DNA of 64,000 nucleotides from contig NZ_MUHU01000008.1 in NCBI RefSeq assembly GCF_002105195.1, forward strand, positions 124,001 through 188,000, written 5' to 3'. Positions within the stretch are counted from its first letter, which is position 1. Each line of letters opens with the position of its first letter. Below, piece by piece: positions 18,635 through 29,800 of the stretch. The stretch is from Derxia lacustris. Its GTDB lineage: Bacteria; Pseudomonadota; Gammaproteobacteria; Burkholderiales; Burkholderiaceae_E. The translations under genes were made by a program, and so were the position numbers. The notes beneath the pieces were generated by a model. It was not told where the DNA came from. It saw only the letters and a list, made by a program, of their open reading frames with translations, and did no database searches.

Positions 18635-20218
18635 CTAGCGCCGCTTGCCGAGGATGCTGCCTAGCACGCCGCGCACGATCTCCCGGCCGAGCGACGAGCC
18701 CATCGAGCGCAGCGCGCTCTTGGCGACCGTTTCCACCAGCGTGTCGCTGCGGCGCGCCGGAGCACGCGGCTCAGCCGGCGGGGCGCGGCGCGGCTCGCGC
18801 AACGGCTCGGCCGGGCGCGGTGCGCTGCGCGGTGCCGGTCGCGCGGCCGGGCTGCCGAACAGCCCGCCCAATTCGTCCTGCATGGTTTCGGCGGCGGTCG
18901 GTTCCGGCCGGCGCGCCGTGTCGGCGGGCGCCGGAGCGCTCGGTGCGACGCGGCCGGTCAGCCGTTCATAGGCCGATTCGCGGTCGACCGTTTCCTCGTA
19001 CACGCCGGCCACCAGTGACCCGGCGATGAAGCCGCGTCGCTCATCCGGCGTGACCGGCCCGATCTGCGAGCCCGGCGGCACGACCCAGCCGCGCTCGGTG
19101 ATCGCGGGCGTCGCATGCTCGTCCAGAAAGCTGACCAGCGCCTCGCCGACGCCGAGCTCCTGGATCGCCTTCACCGCATCGAGGCGCGGATTGGGCCGCA
19201 TCGTCTCGGCCGCCGTGCGCACCGCCTTCTGATCGCGCGGCGTGAAGGCGCGCAGCGCGTGCTGCACGCGATTGCCGAGCTGCGCCAGCACGCCGTCCGG
19301 AATGTCGAGCGGGTTCTGCGTGACGAAATACACGCCCACGCCCTTCGAGCGGATCAGCCGCACCACCTGCTCGACCTTGTCGACCAGCACCTTCGGCGCC
19401 TCGTCGAACAGCAGATGCGCCTCGTCGAAGAAGAAGACGATCTTCGGCTGATCGACATCGCCGACTTCCGGCAGCCGCTCGAACAGCTCGGACAGCAGCC
19501 AGAGCAGGAAGGTCGAGTAGAGCTTGGGCGCGTTCATCAGCTTGTCGGCGGCCAGGATGTTGACCACGCCGCGCCCGTCGACCGTCTGCATCAGGTCGTC
19601 GATGTTCAGCATCGGCTCGCCGAAGAAACGGTCGCCGCCCTGCTGCTCGACCGCCAGCAGCCCGCGCTGGATCGCGCCGATCGAGGCGCTCGACACGTTG
19701 CCGTACTCGGTCGTGAAGCTCTTGGCGTTCTCGCCGACGTGCTGGCACATCGCGCGCAGGTCTTTCAGGTCGAGCAGCAGCAGGCCCTCGTCGTCGGCAA
19801 TCTTGAATACGAGGTTGAGCACGCCGGTCTGGGTGTCGTTCAGGCCGAGCAGGCGTGCGAGCAGCAGCGGGCCCATGTCGGAAACGGTAGCGCGCACCGG
19901 ATGGCCGAGTTCGCCGTACACATCCCAGAAGGTCACCGGGCAGGCTTCGGGCACCGGCAGTTCGATGCCGCGTTCGGCCAGCCGCGCCGCGAGCTTGTCG
20001 CTCGGGCTGCCGGGCCTGGCCAGTCCCGAGAGATCGCCCTTGACGTCGGCCATGAACACCGGCACGCCGAGCGCCGAGAATTCATGCGCGAGCCGTTGCA
20101 GCGTCACGGTCTTGCCGGTGCCGGTGGCGCCGGTGATGCAGCCGTGCCGATTGGCCAGCGCCGGCAGCAATTCGAGCGGCCGGCCGGCGGTGCGGGCGAC
20201 GAGGATGGGTTCGGTCAT
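18635..20218 (-). CDS. yjgR: HerA-like ATPase, DUF853 family (YjgR)
   Basis: 527 residues from ATG 20218, which gives the usual N-terminus; an in-frame ATG further upstream would run into the yebC promoter region. The Walker A motif GATGTGKT is at 30-37 and Walker B is the [10 protein letters not shown] segment near 250. The family is related to the HerA/FtsK DNA-translocating ATPases; the exact cellular role is not established. The C-terminal third after about residue 400 is Pro/Ala/Arg-rich and ends in a basic helix region ([17 protein letters not shown]). It is divergent from yebC across 136 nt. Confidence 0.9.
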   Translation of the reverse strand: MTEPILVARTAGRPLELLPALANRHGCITGATGTGKTVTLQRLAHEFSALGVPVFMADVKGDLSGLARPGSPSDKLAARLAERGIELPVPEACPVTFWDVYGELGHPVRATVSDMGPLLLARLLGLNDTQTGVLNLVFKIADDEGLLLLDLKDLRAMCQHVGENAKSFTTEYGNVSSASIGAIQRGLLAVEQQGGDRFFGEPMLNIDDLMQTVDGRGVVNILAADKLMNAPKLYSTFLLWLLSELFERLPEVGDVDQPKIVFFFDEAHLLFDEAPKVLVDKVEQVVRLIRSKGVGVYFVTQNPLDIPDGVLAQLGNRVQHALRAFTPRDQKAVRTAAETMRPNPRLDAVKAIQELGVGEALVSFLDEHATPAITERGWVVPPGSQIGPVTPDERRGFIAGSLVAGVYEETVDRESAYERLTGRVAPSAPAPADTARRPEPTAAETMQDELGGLFGSPAARPAPRSAPRPAEPLREPRRAPPAEPRAPARRSDTLVETVAKSALRSMGSSLGREIVRGVLGSILGKRR

Positions 20219-20259
20219 GGCGGCGTCGCATGGTCGCAGTCGGCCCGGGTCGGGCCGGC

Positions 20260-20268
20260 TGCTAAAAT
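20260..20268 (+). promoter_or_regulatory. Extended -10 promoter element for yebC
   Basis: TGcTAAAAT is an extended -10 element (TGn plus TAAAAT) lying 87 nt upstream of the yebC ATG. There is no good -35, which an extended -10 can tolerate. Confidence 0.45.
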
Positions 20269-20354
20269 GAAAGGCTTTGATTCTACGAACAATTCCCCCG
20301 GCAGGCCGTTGCAGCGCCTGCCCGCGGGGACCAAGGAAGGGACAGGTAAGCGCC

Positions 20355-21080
20355 ATGGCCGGACACTCAAAATGGGCCAACATCCAGCACCGCAAGGGCC
20401 GTCAGGACGAGAAGCGCGGCAAGGTCTGGACCAAGCTGATCCGTGAAATCACGGTATCGGCCCGCGTCGGCGGAGCCGACATCACCTCCAATCCGCGTCT
20501 GCGCCTGGCCATCGATAAGGCCAAGGAACAGAACATGCCGGCGGACAACATCAAGCGCGCCATCGACCGCGGCACCGGCAACCTCGAAGGCGTGGTCTAC
20601 GAGGAAATCCGCTACGAGGGTTACGGCGTGGGCGGCGCGGCGCTGATGATCGACACCATGACCGACAACAAGGTCCGCACCGTCGCCGAAGTGCGCCATG
20701 CGCTGTCGCGTACCGGCGGCAATCTGGGCACCGACGGCTCGGTCAGCTTCATGTTCAAGCACTGCGGCCAGTTCCTGTTCGCGCCCGGCACGAGCGAGGA
20801 CAAGGTGATGGAAGCCGCGCTTGAAGCCGGCGCGGAAGACGTCATCACCGACGACGAAGGCGGCATCGAGGTGCTGAGCGCGCCGGGCGATTTCGAGGCG
20901 GTGAAGAAGGCGCTCGAAGCCGCCGGCCTCAAGGCCGAAGTGGCTGAAATCACCATGAAGCCGCTGAACGAAACCCCGCTCGCCGGCGAGGACGCCGAGA
21001 AGATGCAGAAGCTGCTCGATCTGCTCGAAGACCTCGACGATGTGCAGCAGGTCTACACCACCGCGATCCTGGAAGGCTGA
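20355..21080 (+). CDS. yebC: YebC/PmpR-family transcriptional regulator
   Basis: 241 residues, normal for the family. [18 protein letters not shown] is the diagnostic N-terminus, followed by [21 protein letters not shown] and [12 protein letters not shown]. Members act as DNA-binding regulators, and some homologues (YeeI-type and mitochondrial TACO1) influence translation of proline-rich sequences, so the biochemical role here is uncertain. The start is fixed by the conserved MAGHSKW. purD begins 3 nt after its stop, so the two are probably co-transcribed. Confidence 0.95.
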   Translation: MAGHSKWANIQHRKGRQDEKRGKVWTKLIREITVSARVGGADITSNPRLRLAIDKAKEQNMPADNIKRAIDRGTGNLEGVVYEEIRYEGYGVGGAALMIDTMTDNKVRTVAEVRHALSRTGGNLGTDGSVSFMFKHCGQFLFAPGTSEDKVMEAALEAGAEDVITDDEGGIEVLSAPGDFEAVKKALEAAGLKAEVAEITMKPLNETPLAGEDAEKMQKLLDLLEDLDDVQQVYTTAILEG

Positions 21081-21083
21081 GCG

Positions 21084-22355
21084 ATGAAGGTTCTGGTCGT
21101 GGGCTCGGGCGGGCGCGAACATGCGCTCGCATGGAAACTGGCGCAGTCGCCCAAGGTGACGGTGGTGTATGTGGCGCCGGGCAATGCGGGCACCGCGCTC
21201 GACAAGCGCCTGCAGAACGTGGCGATCACCGATCACGCGGCGCTGGCCGATTTCGCGCTGGCGGAGAAGGTCGGGCTGACGGTCATCGGGCCCGACGCGG
21301 CGCTGGCCGATGGCATCGTCGACCTGTTCCAGAGCAAGGGGCTGCGCGTGTTCGGGCCGAGCAAGGCGGCGGCTGAACTCGAATGGTCGAAGGACTTCGC
21401 CAAGGGCTTCATGAAGCGTCACGGCGTGCCGACCGCCGCGTATGAAACCTTTACCGATGCGGCCGCCGCGCATGCCTATGTCGAGGCGCAGGGCGCGCCG
21501 ATCGTCATCAAGGCCGACGGTCTGGCGGCGGGCAAGGGTGTGGTCGTGGCCATGTCGCTGGCCGAGGCGCATGAGGCCATCGACACGATCATGGTCGACG
21601 CCAAGTACGGCGCCAGCGGCTCGCGCGTGGTCATCGAGGAATTCATGGCCGGCGAGGAGGCGAGCTTCTTCGTGATCTGCGACGGCAAGCACATGCTGGC
21701 GATGGCCAGCGCGCAGGATCACAAGCGCCTGCTCGACGGCGACAAGGGCCCCAACACCGGCGGCATGGGTGCGTATTCGCCGGCGCCCATCGTCACGCCC
21801 GACCTGCATGCCAAGGTGATGCAGCAGGTGGTCAAGCCCACGGTGGCCGGCATGGCGGCCGAGGGCCGGCCGTTCACCGGCTTTCTGTATGTGGGACTGA
21901 TGATCGACGCCGCCGGCACGCCGCGCGTGGTCGAGTTCAACTCGCGCATGGGCGACCCCGAAACGCAGCCGATCATGGCCCGGCTCAAGAGCGATCTGCT
22001 GCCGGTGCTCGACGCGGCGGTCGACGGCAAGCTCGATCAGGCCACGATGGAATGGGACCGGCGCACCGCGCTGTGCGTGATCCTCGCGTCCGACGGCTAT
22101 CCCGACAATCCGCGCAAGGGCGACCCGATCCTCGGCATCCCGGCCGAGACGGCGGACGCCATCGTCTTCCACGCCGGCACGGCAGCCAAGGACGGCCAGG
22201 TGCTGACTGCCGGCGGCCGCGTGCTCTGCGTCGTCGGCCTGGGCGACAGCGTCAAGATGGCGCAGCACACGGCCTACGAGGCGGCGACGCCGATCCGCTT
22301 TGCCGGCATGCAGTTCCGCACAGACATCGGCCATCGCGCCATCAAGCGCGCATGA
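21084..22355 (+). CDS. purD: Phosphoribosylamine-glycine ligase (GAR synthetase)
   Basis: 423 residues, the typical PurD length. The N-terminal domain begins [17 protein letters not shown]; the ATP-grasp domain carries [14 protein letters not shown] and the [14 protein letters not shown] signature; [12 protein letters not shown] supplies metal ligands. It joins glycine to 5-phosphoribosylamine in the second step of purine synthesis. It starts 3 nt after yebC and overlaps hemF by 4 nt (ATGA). Confidence 0.98.
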   Translation: MKVLVVGSGGREHALAWKLAQSPKVTVVYVAPGNAGTALDKRLQNVAITDHAALADFALAEKVGLTVIGPDAALADGIVDLFQSKGLRVFGPSKAAAELEWSKDFAKGFMKRHGVPTAAYETFTDAAAAHAYVEAQGAPIVIKADGLAAGKGVVVAMSLAEAHEAIDTIMVDAKYGASGSRVVIEEFMAGEEASFFVICDGKHMLAMASAQDHKRLLDGDKGPNTGGMGAYSPAPIVTPDLHAKVMQQVVKPTVAGMAAEGRPFTGFLYVGLMIDAAGTPRVVEFNSRMGDPETQPIMARLKSDLLPVLDAAVDGKLDQATMEWDRRTALCVILASDGYPDNPRKGDPILGIPAETADAIVFHAGTAAKDGQVLTAGGRVLCVVGLGDSVKMAQHTAYEAATPIRFAGMQFRTDIGHRAIKRA

Positions 22356-23266
22356 GCACCGTCGATACCGGCGCGGTCAAGCGCTATCTGCTGGGTTTGC
22401 AGGCCAGCATCGTCGACGGCCTCGGCCGCTTCGAGACCAGGCCCTTCATTGCCGACGACTGGCAGCGCGCCGAAGGCGGCGGCGGCCTCACGCGGTTGGT
22501 GGAGGAGGGCAGCCTGCTCGAACGCGGCGGCGTGCTGTTCAGCCATGTGTCGGGCGGCAAGCTGCCGCCTTCGGCCAGCGCGCACCGGCCCGAGCTGGCC
22601 GGACGCAGCTTCGAGGCCATGGGCGTGTCGCTGGTGCTGCATCCGCGCAATCCGCATGTGCCGACGGTGCACATGAACGTGCGCTGCTTCGTGGCGCGCG
22701 CGCCCGAGGGCAGCGGCGACGCCGACGTGTGGTGGTTCGGCGGCGGCATGGACCTCACGCCCTATTATGGCGTCGAGGAAGACGCGCGCCACTTCCACGC
22801 CGTCTGCCGCGATGCGCTCGCGCCGTTTGGCGCCGACCTGCATCCGCGCTTCAAGCGCTGGTGCGACGAGTACTTCTTCCTCAAGCATCGCGGCGAGGCG
22901 CGCGGCATCGGTGGCGTGTTCTTCGACGACTTCTCGGAGCTGGGCTTCGAGCAGAGCTTCGCGATGCTGCGGTCGGTCGGCGACGGCTTTCTCAAGGCCT
23001 ATCTGCCGATCGTCGAGCGGCGCAAAGACGACGCCTACGGCGGGGTCGAGCGCGACTGGCAGGCCTACCGGCGCGGACGCTACGTCGAGTTCAATCTCGT
23101 CTGGGATCGCGGCACGCTGTTCGGCCTGCAATCGGGCGGGCGCACCGAAAGCATCCTCGCCTCGATGCCGCCGCTTGCGCGCTGGGCCTATCAATACACG
23201 CCCGCGCCCGGCAGCCGCGAGGCCGAACTGCTGCAAACCTATCTGCCGCCACGCGACTGGGTCTGA
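22352..23266 (+). CDS. hemF: Oxygen-dependent coproporphyrinogen III oxidase
   Basis: 304 residues, as in E. coli HemF (299). Diagnostic segments are [44 protein letters not shown] and SLPP-like SMPPLARW. It carries out the aerobic oxidative decarboxylation of coproporphyrinogen III to protoporphyrinogen IX in haem synthesis. The ATG overlaps the purD stop by 4 nt, so the start is well supported. The gene implies aerobic or facultative growth. Confidence 0.98.
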   Translation: MSTVDTGAVKRYLLGLQASIVDGLGRFETRPFIADDWQRAEGGGGLTRLVEEGSLLERGGVLFSHVSGGKLPPSASAHRPELAGRSFEAMGVSLVLHPRNPHVPTVHMNVRCFVARAPEGSGDADVWWFGGGMDLTPYYGVEEDARHFHAVCRDALAPFGADLHPRFKRWCDEYFFLKHRGEARGIGGVFFDDFSELGFEQSFAMLRSVGDGFLKAYLPIVERRKDDAYGGVERDWQAYRRGRYVEFNLVWDRGTLFGLQSGGRTESILASMPPLARWAYQYTPAPGSREAELLQTYLPPRDWV

Positions 23267-23294
23267 AGCCGGGCGACAGCCGCGCACGGCTGCG

Positions 23295-23300
23295 TAAAAT
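23295..23300 (+). promoter_or_regulatory. Possible -10 element for cysM
   Basis: TAAAAT, with TG four bases before it, 40 nt upstream of the cysM ATG in the 73-nt gap after hemF. No clear -35. Confidence 0.3.
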
Positions 23301-23339
23301 CCTCGGCACTCTTCCTACAACGAGCCCGAGGACGCCGCC

Positions 23340-24242
23340 ATGCGCTACAAGACCATCGAAGACACCATCGGCAACACGCCGCTGGTTCGCCTGCAACGCA
23401 TTCCGGGCGCGGTCGGCGAGCCACGCGGCAACGTCATCCTCGGCAAGCTCGAAGGCAACAATCCTGCCGGCAGCGTCAAGGACCGGCCCGCGCTCAGCAT
23501 GATTGCCCGCGCCGAGGCGCGCGGCGACATCAAGCCCGGCGATGCGCTCATCGAAGCCACCAGCGGCAATACCGGCATCGCGCTCGCGATGGCCGCCGCG
23601 ATCCGCGGCTACAAGATGATCCTGGTCATGCCCGAAAACCTCAGCATCGAGCGGCGCCAGGCCATGCGCGCCTTCGGCGCCGAGATCGTGCTCACGCCGC
23701 GTGCCGGCGGCATGGAATACGCCCGCGACCTCGCCGACCAGATGGAGCGCGAAGGCAAGGGCCGGGTGCTCGACCAGTTCGCCAACCCCGACAATCCGGT
23801 CGCCCACTACGAAACCACCGGTCCCGAAATCTGGCGCGACACCGACGGGCGCATCACCCACTTCGTGTCGAGCATGGGCACGACCGGCACGATCAACGGC
23901 GTCAGCCGCTACCTCAAGGAAGTCAGCCCGACGATCCAGATCGTCGGCTGCCAGCCCACCGACGGCAGCAGCATTCCCGGCATCCGCAAATGGCCGGTGG
24001 AGTACATGCCGCGCATCCACGATCCGGCCATGGTCGACGTGATGGAGTACGTGAGCCAGAGCGATGCCGAGGACATGGTGCGCAGGCTCGCGGCGGAAGA
24101 GGGCATCTTCGCTGGCGTGTCGGCGGCCGGCGCGCTCTGCGTGGCCCTGCGATTGGCCGAACGCGTGGAGAACGCGACCATCGTGTTCATCGTCTGCGAT
24201 CGCGGCGACCGTTACTTATCGACAGGCGTTTTCCCGGCTTGA
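23340..24242 (+). CDS. cysM: Cysteine synthase B (O-acetylserine sulfhydrylase B)
   Basis: 300 residues, the CysM length (CysK is about 320). The PLP lysine is K47 in NNPAGSVKD; EATSGNTGIALAM binds the phosphate loop; GTTGTINGVSRY lies around 182-192. It makes cysteine from O-acetylserine and sulfide, and CysM types can also use thiosulfate. IGCQ/VGCQPTDGSSIPGIRKW favours CysM over CysK. No partner cysteine gene is adjacent. The 147-nt gap that follows has a weak cctttc/gaaagg inverted repeat at 24284-24303 and no clear promoter. Confidence 0.96.
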   Translation: MRYKTIEDTIGNTPLVRLQRIPGAVGEPRGNVILGKLEGNNPAGSVKDRPALSMIARAEARGDIKPGDALIEATSGNTGIALAMAAAIRGYKMILVMPENLSIERRQAMRAFGAEIVLTPRAGGMEYARDLADQMEREGKGRVLDQFANPDNPVAHYETTGPEIWRDTDGRITHFVSSMGTTGTINGVSRYLKEVSPTIQIVGCQPTDGSSIPGIRKWPVEYMPRIHDPAMVDVMEYVSQSDAEDMVRRLAAEEGIFAGVSAAGALCVALRLAERVENATIVFIVCDRGDRYLSTGVFPA

Positions 24243-24389
24243 ATCGGTTCTGACGATTCCGTGATTCCTGTCACCTGAAAAACCTTTCATCCGCGACGAA
24301 AGGCCTCCGATCCGTAGTCCTGATCGTCCTTCCGGCCGCTTGTCGGGTGATCGCTAACCTCGCTGCAAATAATTCCAGCGGGAACAGCG

Positions 24390-24956
24390 ATGCATTTCGG
24401 GAAGCGAGGTTTCACCCTCGTTGAATTGATGGTTGTCGTGGCCATTTCCGCGATCGCCCTGGGCATCGCGGTGCCATCCTTCCGCAGCGTCATTCAGGGA
24501 AACCAGAGCGACGCGGTTGCGATGGATCTGCGTGCTGCAATCAATCTCGCGCGCGAGGAGGCCATCCGCACCCGAGGTGTCGCCGCCCTCTGTCCGCGCG
24601 CCGCCGATCGTGCCGGCGAGCCGTATTGCAGCGGCACGGGCGACTGGAGCCACGGCTGGCTGGTGCTCACGCTGCCCAGCACTGGCTCGGTCACCACCTG
24701 CCCGACCACGTCCAACACGAATGTGGTGCGCGCCTTCGATCCGCCCGATTCGACTGCACGCCAGATCGCCATCACCGCCAGCAGCGTCCAGAAGAGCTGC
24801 CTGCGCTTTGGCGCCACCGGTCTGCCGGCCAGCAACTTTGCCGGCCTGACCTTTACGGTGGCCTTTCCGGGCGACGGCAAGGTGAGCTGCCTGGTGCTGA
24901 GTTCTGCCGGTCGTCTGCGCCGCGAAGACAAGACGGGGACCTCATGCAACGGCTGA
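24390..24956 (+). CDS. fimT: Type IV pilus minor pseudopilin, FimT/GspH type
   Basis: 188 residues. The class-III prepilin leader is cut by PilD after G7 in KRG|FTLVELMVV; Phe+1 and Glu+5 are both present. The alpha-1 helix runs to about residue 50, then a C-terminal globular domain with several cysteines (GspH/FimT fold). FimT is a minor pilin at the start of the fimT-pilVWX-pilY1-pilE operon; some FimT proteins bind DNA and support natural transformation, which would fit the ComEA-like protein at 14 kb. GC content is still high here. The 3' end overlaps pilV by 13 nt. Confidence 0.92.
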   Translation: MHFGKRGFTLVELMVVVAISAIALGIAVPSFRSVIQGNQSDAVAMDLRAAINLAREEAIRTRGVAALCPRAADRAGEPYCSGTGDWSHGWLVLTLPSTGSVTTCPTTSNTNVVRAFDPPDSTARQIAITASSVQKSCLRFGATGLPASNFAGLTFTVAFPGDGKVSCLVLSSAGRLRREDKTGTSCNG

Positions 24957-25495
24957 CCCTTTCCTCGCGTCGGCGTGGCTTCTCGCTGGTGGAAGTGCTT
25001 GTGACCATGGCGGTGTCGGCCGTGGCACTGCTTGGTCTGGCCGGCATGGAGTTGCAGGGCATGCGCCTGCAGAACGTGGCCAATTTCCGCGGCACGGCGG
25101 CGCTGCTTGCCTCCGGTCTGGCAGACCGCATTCGCGCCAATCCGACGGGAGCGTCCGGACTCTCCGCCTATCTCTTCACCAACGACTATCAGGGCACCGA
25201 GCCGAACGATCCGCCCTGCACCGACGACTGCACGGCGGAGCAGGTTGCCCAGCGTGACCTGCACGACTGGTGGAACGACGATCTGAAGCGGCAATTGCCG
25301 GGTGCATGGTTCCGCATCGACAAGGCGGATGGTGCCTACAAGCTGAGCGTGGTGTGGCGCGAACAGGATCTGGAGGCCTCGGCATCGACTTCGACGGCGG
25401 AATCGTTCACCTGTCCGGCGGTACTGCTGTCGAGTGCGGCCTCGGACGTTCAGGTAGCGAATCTGCGGTGCTACACGGTTTCGATCTGGCCATGA
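24944..25495 (+). CDS. pilV: Type IV pilus modification/minor pilin PilV
   Basis: 183 residues. Prepilin cleavage is expected after G12 in RRG|FSLVEVLVTM with Phe+1 and Glu+5, and a hydrophobic helix runs to about 35. LLGLAGMELQGMRLQN is typical of PilV/PulJ-like minor pilins. PilV with PilW, PilX and PilE forms the priming complex at the pilus tip together with PilY1. Start chosen at the ATG within the fimT 3' end; the alternative longer frame lacks a leader. It overlaps pilW by 4 nt. Confidence 0.9.
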   Translation: MQRLTLSSRRRGFSLVEVLVTMAVSAVALLGLAGMELQGMRLQNVANFRGTAALLASGLADRIRANPTGASGLSAYLFTNDYQGTEPNDPPCTDDCTAEQVAQRDLHDWWNDDLKRQLPGAWFRIDKADGAYKLSVVWREQDLEASASTSTAESFTCPAVLLSSAASDVQVANLRCYTVSIWP

Positions 25496-26385
25496 GCAAA
25501 TTAAGGCATAGACATAGCGCCGGCCGCACACTCGTCGAACTCATGATCGCAATGGCCATCGGATTGGGCATGTCGATCGCAGTGTCGTCGCTTTATATCT
25601 CGTCGCGCGGCGCGAGCAAGACGAGTGATGCGGCTGTCGAGGTACGCAGCAATGGCCGTCTTGCGCTTCAGCTGTTGACCGAGCAATTGCGCATGGCCGG
25701 ATATGGCGACTATCTGAGCGGTTGGAACGGCTCGCGCTACAAGGGCAGTACCCGCACCGGATGGAACGCTTCCGGTATCGGCTATGCGGTCAATGGCTGC
25801 GATGGTCGTTTCACCAAGGATGTGAATGCACCGGCCGGCTGTGGCAGCGTCAATGCCGATCAGGCATCGATCGCTCTCGCTTATCATGCAGCGACCAGTT
25901 CGAGCACCAATGGCGCAAATGTCGATTGCGTCGGCGATGAAGCCGAAACCGATGCGGCCACTGGCTTCCAGACAGTATCCAATACATATTTCATTGCAAC
26001 GGACTCCAATACCCAAGAGCCGACTCTGTATTGCCAGGGCGGCGGTGGCAGCGGAGTCAAGATGGCTTCACCCCAACCGCTGGTGACCGGGGTCGAGCAA
26101 TTTGTCATTCGCTACGGTGTCGATATCAACAGTGACTTTTCTGTCGATCGAGTGCTGACGGCGACGGAAATCCGCCATGAAGCAGCAGAAAAATCGCCGA
26201 AATACGATTTCTCGAACGTCCAGAGTGTCGAGATTTGTTTGGTGATTCGTTCGAGCCAGAAGGGATCGGTAACGCTTACCGATGAATCGCTGGATTGCAA
26301 CGAACAGAAATTTGCGAGCGACGGTCGATACAGGCAACGATTTCGCACCACGGTCAACATCCGCAACAAGACATATCGGCCATGA
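25492..26385 (+). CDS. pilW: Type IV pilus assembly protein PilW
   Basis: 297 residues. The leader peptidase site is G11|R12 (SAG|RTLVELMIAM): Glu is kept at +5 but the usual Phe at +1 is Arg, which is unusual. The hydrophobic helix covers about 13-35. The large C-terminal domain contains several cysteines and a Gly-rich YCQGGGGSG stretch. EQLRMAGYGDYL is a PilW-family signature. From about this gene the DNA becomes visibly AT-richer. It overlaps pilV and pilX by 4 nt each. Confidence 0.9.
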   Translation: MSKLRHRHSAGRTLVELMIAMAIGLGMSIAVSSLYISSRGASKTSDAAVEVRSNGRLALQLLTEQLRMAGYGDYLSGWNGSRYKGSTRTGWNASGIGYAVNGCDGRFTKDVNAPAGCGSVNADQASIALAYHAATSSSTNGANVDCVGDEAETDAATGFQTVSNTYFIATDSNTQEPTLYCQGGGGSGVKMASPQPLVTGVEQFVIRYGVDINSDFSVDRVLTATEIRHEAAEKSPKYDFSNVQSVEICLVIRSSQKGSVTLTDESLDCNEQKFASDGRYRQRFRTTVNIRNKTYRP

Positions 26386-26891
26386 AAACCAGACTGCATC
26401 ACGGCTTTTCAGCTAAATATGCCAGAGGGATTGTGCTGATCATAAGCTTGGTCATGCTAATGCTGTTGACGATTCTCGGAATCATTGCACTGCGCTCAGC
26501 AACAAGCGAGGAGCGGATCGCATCCAACATACGCGATCGGCAATTGGTGTTTGAATTGGCTGAGAGCGGTTTGCGGCGTTGTCAGGACGAACTTCACGGC
26601 AATACTTTTTCGCGTACGCCAACACCACGTCCGACCGGCGCAGACCCCAATAACTGGGCGAAGCCAAGCAATTGGACCAAGGAGAACAGTGCCGTGGCGA
26701 CCTATTCCAAGGACGATGCGGATGTCGTCGTCCAATGCATGGCCGATGAGGTGCTGCTCTTACCTTCTTCGGCACAAATCAGTGGTGGCAACTTGCGTGA
26801 AACCAGGAATGGATATCGCGCAACCGTAAAGGCTTATCGCAAGACGGGTGGCGCGACTGTCATGGTGCAATCTGTATTTCCTTCTGTCTGA
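26382..26891 (+). CDS. pilX: Type IV pilus minor pilin PilX
   Basis: 169 residues from the ATG that overlaps the pilW stop (ATGA). The PilX N-terminal domain is clear: RG|IVLIISLVMLMLLTILG then ERIASNIRDRQLVFELAESGLR. Like other PilX/GspK-type proteins it lacks Glu at +5 (Ile here), as expected for a tip-located minor pilin. The rest is variable. It is part of the minor-pilin tip complex with PilV, PilW, PilE and PilY1. pilY1 starts 6 nt downstream. Confidence 0.88.
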   Translation: MKTRLHHGFSAKYARGIVLIISLVMLMLLTILGIIALRSATSEERIASNIRDRQLVFELAESGLRRCQDELHGNTFSRTPTPRPTGADPNNWAKPSNWTKENSAVATYSKDDADVVVQCMADEVLLLPSSAQISGGNLRETRNGYRATVKAYRKTGGATVMVQSVFPSV

Positions 26892-26897
26892 AAAGTG

Positions 26898-29800
26898 ATG
26901 AATACAAGAAAAATCTTGCTGTGTGCCATCGCTACCTGGCTTGCATGCAAATCGCTGCCTACGGTATCCGCTGCCAGCAGCATCAGTCAAAACCCGTTGC
27001 TGAATGCAAAGACGCCCGCGCCGAATATCATGTTGGTGATGGACGGTTCTGGCTCCATGTTTTATGAAATGATGCCCGATAGCCTTGGCTTCCCTTATGA
27101 TGAAGGTTCATTGAGAAACTATAATATTTTTCCTCTACCGCTTCAGACGAGTGAGTCACTTTATATCTACAACGGCTACAACGCGGTCTGCTGTGTCACA
27201 AGATTGGGGGTGGTCAACGGAAAGACGGGGTTCATATCGACGCCAATATCGCTTGGTTTTGATGAAGACGATCTATTTGTTGCGCAACGCCGTTCGGCAA
27301 TGGTGAATCGTATCTATTACGATCCGGAAATACGTTATCGCCCATGGCGTCATGCCGACAACACCGAATGGGCCGAAGCAGCACCTGATGCTGCGTATTG
27401 GAATCCAATGCGCCCAGGTGCCGGGGCAGAAAATCTGGCTGCAATAGGTGCCGGGTCAGAAAATCTGACTGTGCGTCATACAACTACTGGCTATTGGTAT
27501 AACGATAAGTCGCTTGCCAAGCATAGTATCGGCACTGTATCGCAGCAAAGCTATTATCTCGGCACCTATTATGTTCTCAAATATACCGTGGATGAAAAAA
27601 CCGGGGTGCGGACTTATGCCGACCCGTCGAAAATAGAGTCGTTCACGCGCTACGTAATTTCAAACGAGAATCCTGAAAGTCCCAAGACTTTCCCTAAAGG
27701 TGCTGCCCGCGACGACTGTGCTGCGAGTTATTGCACTTATGACGAGGAAATCAAGAACTTTGCCAATTGGTTTGTCTATTATCGTTCACGATATCTGCTT
27801 GCGCGCGGTGCAACTGGCGCAGCTCTCGCAGCGCAAGCAGACAATTCTGTCAGGATCGGTTATGCCGATGTGGTTCCGCCCTGGAATGATTCGGGTAAAA
27901 GGAACATCGATGGTGTCGTCACGCCCTATATCAAGGCGGGAATACGTTCATTTTCCGGGAGCGATCGGGTTGACTTCTTCGATCGCTTATATAACGCAAA
28001 AACCGAAGATAATATTACGGCAACCCAGACTCGTGAGTCGCTCGACTATATTGGCAAATATTTCGAGAGAACTGGAGCTGGTAGTCCATGGACAAACAAT
28101 CCAGCCGGTGCCGATCAAGACAGTGTCAAGACGCTTTCTTGCCGTCGTTCTTACAGCCTGATCGTATCCGACGGGATGTGGAATCGGGCCGGTGCAGTTG
28201 GGGATGCCACTGGAAACATCGACGGTACGGACGGCCCGTCGATCAAGCGTGAAAGCGACGGCAAGGTTCGGCAATACATCGCGGCCAAGCCCTACGCCGA
28301 CAGCTATTCAGGCACTTTGTCGGATATCGCGATGTATTACTGGAATCGCGATCTGCAACCCGATATTGCAAACAATGTCCAGGATTCAAGCGATAACATC
28401 GCTTTCTGGCAGCATCTCTCAAATTATGTCGTTGGCTTGGGGGTTGATGGCTATCTCAACCCTTCGAGCGATCTGCCGTATATTTATTCAGGCGATAAAG
28501 TTTGGGCCAGCCCTTATCTCAGCGCCGAAAATCAGAATACCGAGCCATCGCTGGATCCGGCCGCGGTAATCGATGACATGTGGCACGCGGCAGTCAACAG
28601 TCGCGGGAAATATTTCTCAGCCAAGAACTACACCGACCTTTCCAAATCCCTGACTCAGGCGCTGAGCGAGATCAGTATCAGCGCAGGTACAACAGGTGGC
28701 TCGATGACAGAGTCTGCCATCTATACCAACGATAGCGGGGTGATGTATTCCAGCTATGCGCCGACAAACTGGGCGGGAGACCTTCGCTATTCAACAGCCC
28801 AAGACGGGAAGGAGTCGGTCTATTGGGTTGCGTCGAAGCGGGTTCCTATACCGAAATCGCGCTCGATATTCACCAAAGATGCTAATGGTTCAACGGTCGC
28901 ATTCTTGTGGGATGACTTGTCTGATTCTCAGCAATCGGCGCTGGGTGGTGACAAGGGTATTGTCGACTATCTTCGCGGCGATACGACATGGGAGGTCCGC
29001 AATCGTCCAGCAACTCTCGCCGTCAGCGATTCAAAATATGCGCAATATCGTTTCCGGACTCGCGAAACAAAAGTCGATGATGAAACAAAAGTCACGTACG
29101 ACAATGTACTTGGGGATATTTTGGGGAGTAATGCCGTTTTGATCGGACCATCCGACGATTATGCCTACGACGCCTTGCCAGACACGATCGATGGTCATTC
29201 ATCCTATCTGGAGGCGCGTGCGGGCTTTAAAAAGCGCACCCCAGTGGTTTTCGTGGGGGCGAACGACGGCATGTTGCACGCTTTCAATTCCCTGGCGAGC
29301 AAAGAAGGTGGCGCAGAGGTGTTCGCTTATATCCCGCGGTCGGTTCTGGGTGGGCTCAAATCCTATGCGAGTCCGAATTACGTTCATAGAATGTTCGTCG
29401 ACGGGCCGTTGGAACCGAGCGATGCCTATTTGACGGTAGGCGACAAGGCTGAATGGCGTACGGTGCTGCTGGGCAGTACGGGGGCTGGTGGTCGGGCAAT
29501 CTTTGCCTTGGATGTCACCAAGCCTAGCGCGATGACAAAGAATTCGGTGCTGTGGGAGCACGATTCCAGCGAAACCGATTTCAAAGAATTGGGTTACACC
29601 TTGTCGGCGCCCCGCATTGGGGTGGTTCAGACGAGTTCCGGTGGTCAATGGGTTGCAGTGGTTCCCAACGGGTACGAAAGCGCTAGTCACACGGCGCAGC
29701 TTTTCATTCTCGATTTGCAAGATGGGCATGTACTCAAGCGTATCGATACCGGCGTCGGAAGCGAGAATTCTCCCAATGGATTGGGTTCGGTCGAGGTCAG

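Noticed and set aside
24283..24303. Inverted repeat cctttc...gaaagg between cysM and fimT
   Set aside because: Only 6 bp with a 9-nt loop and no T-run; too weak to call a terminator or operator.
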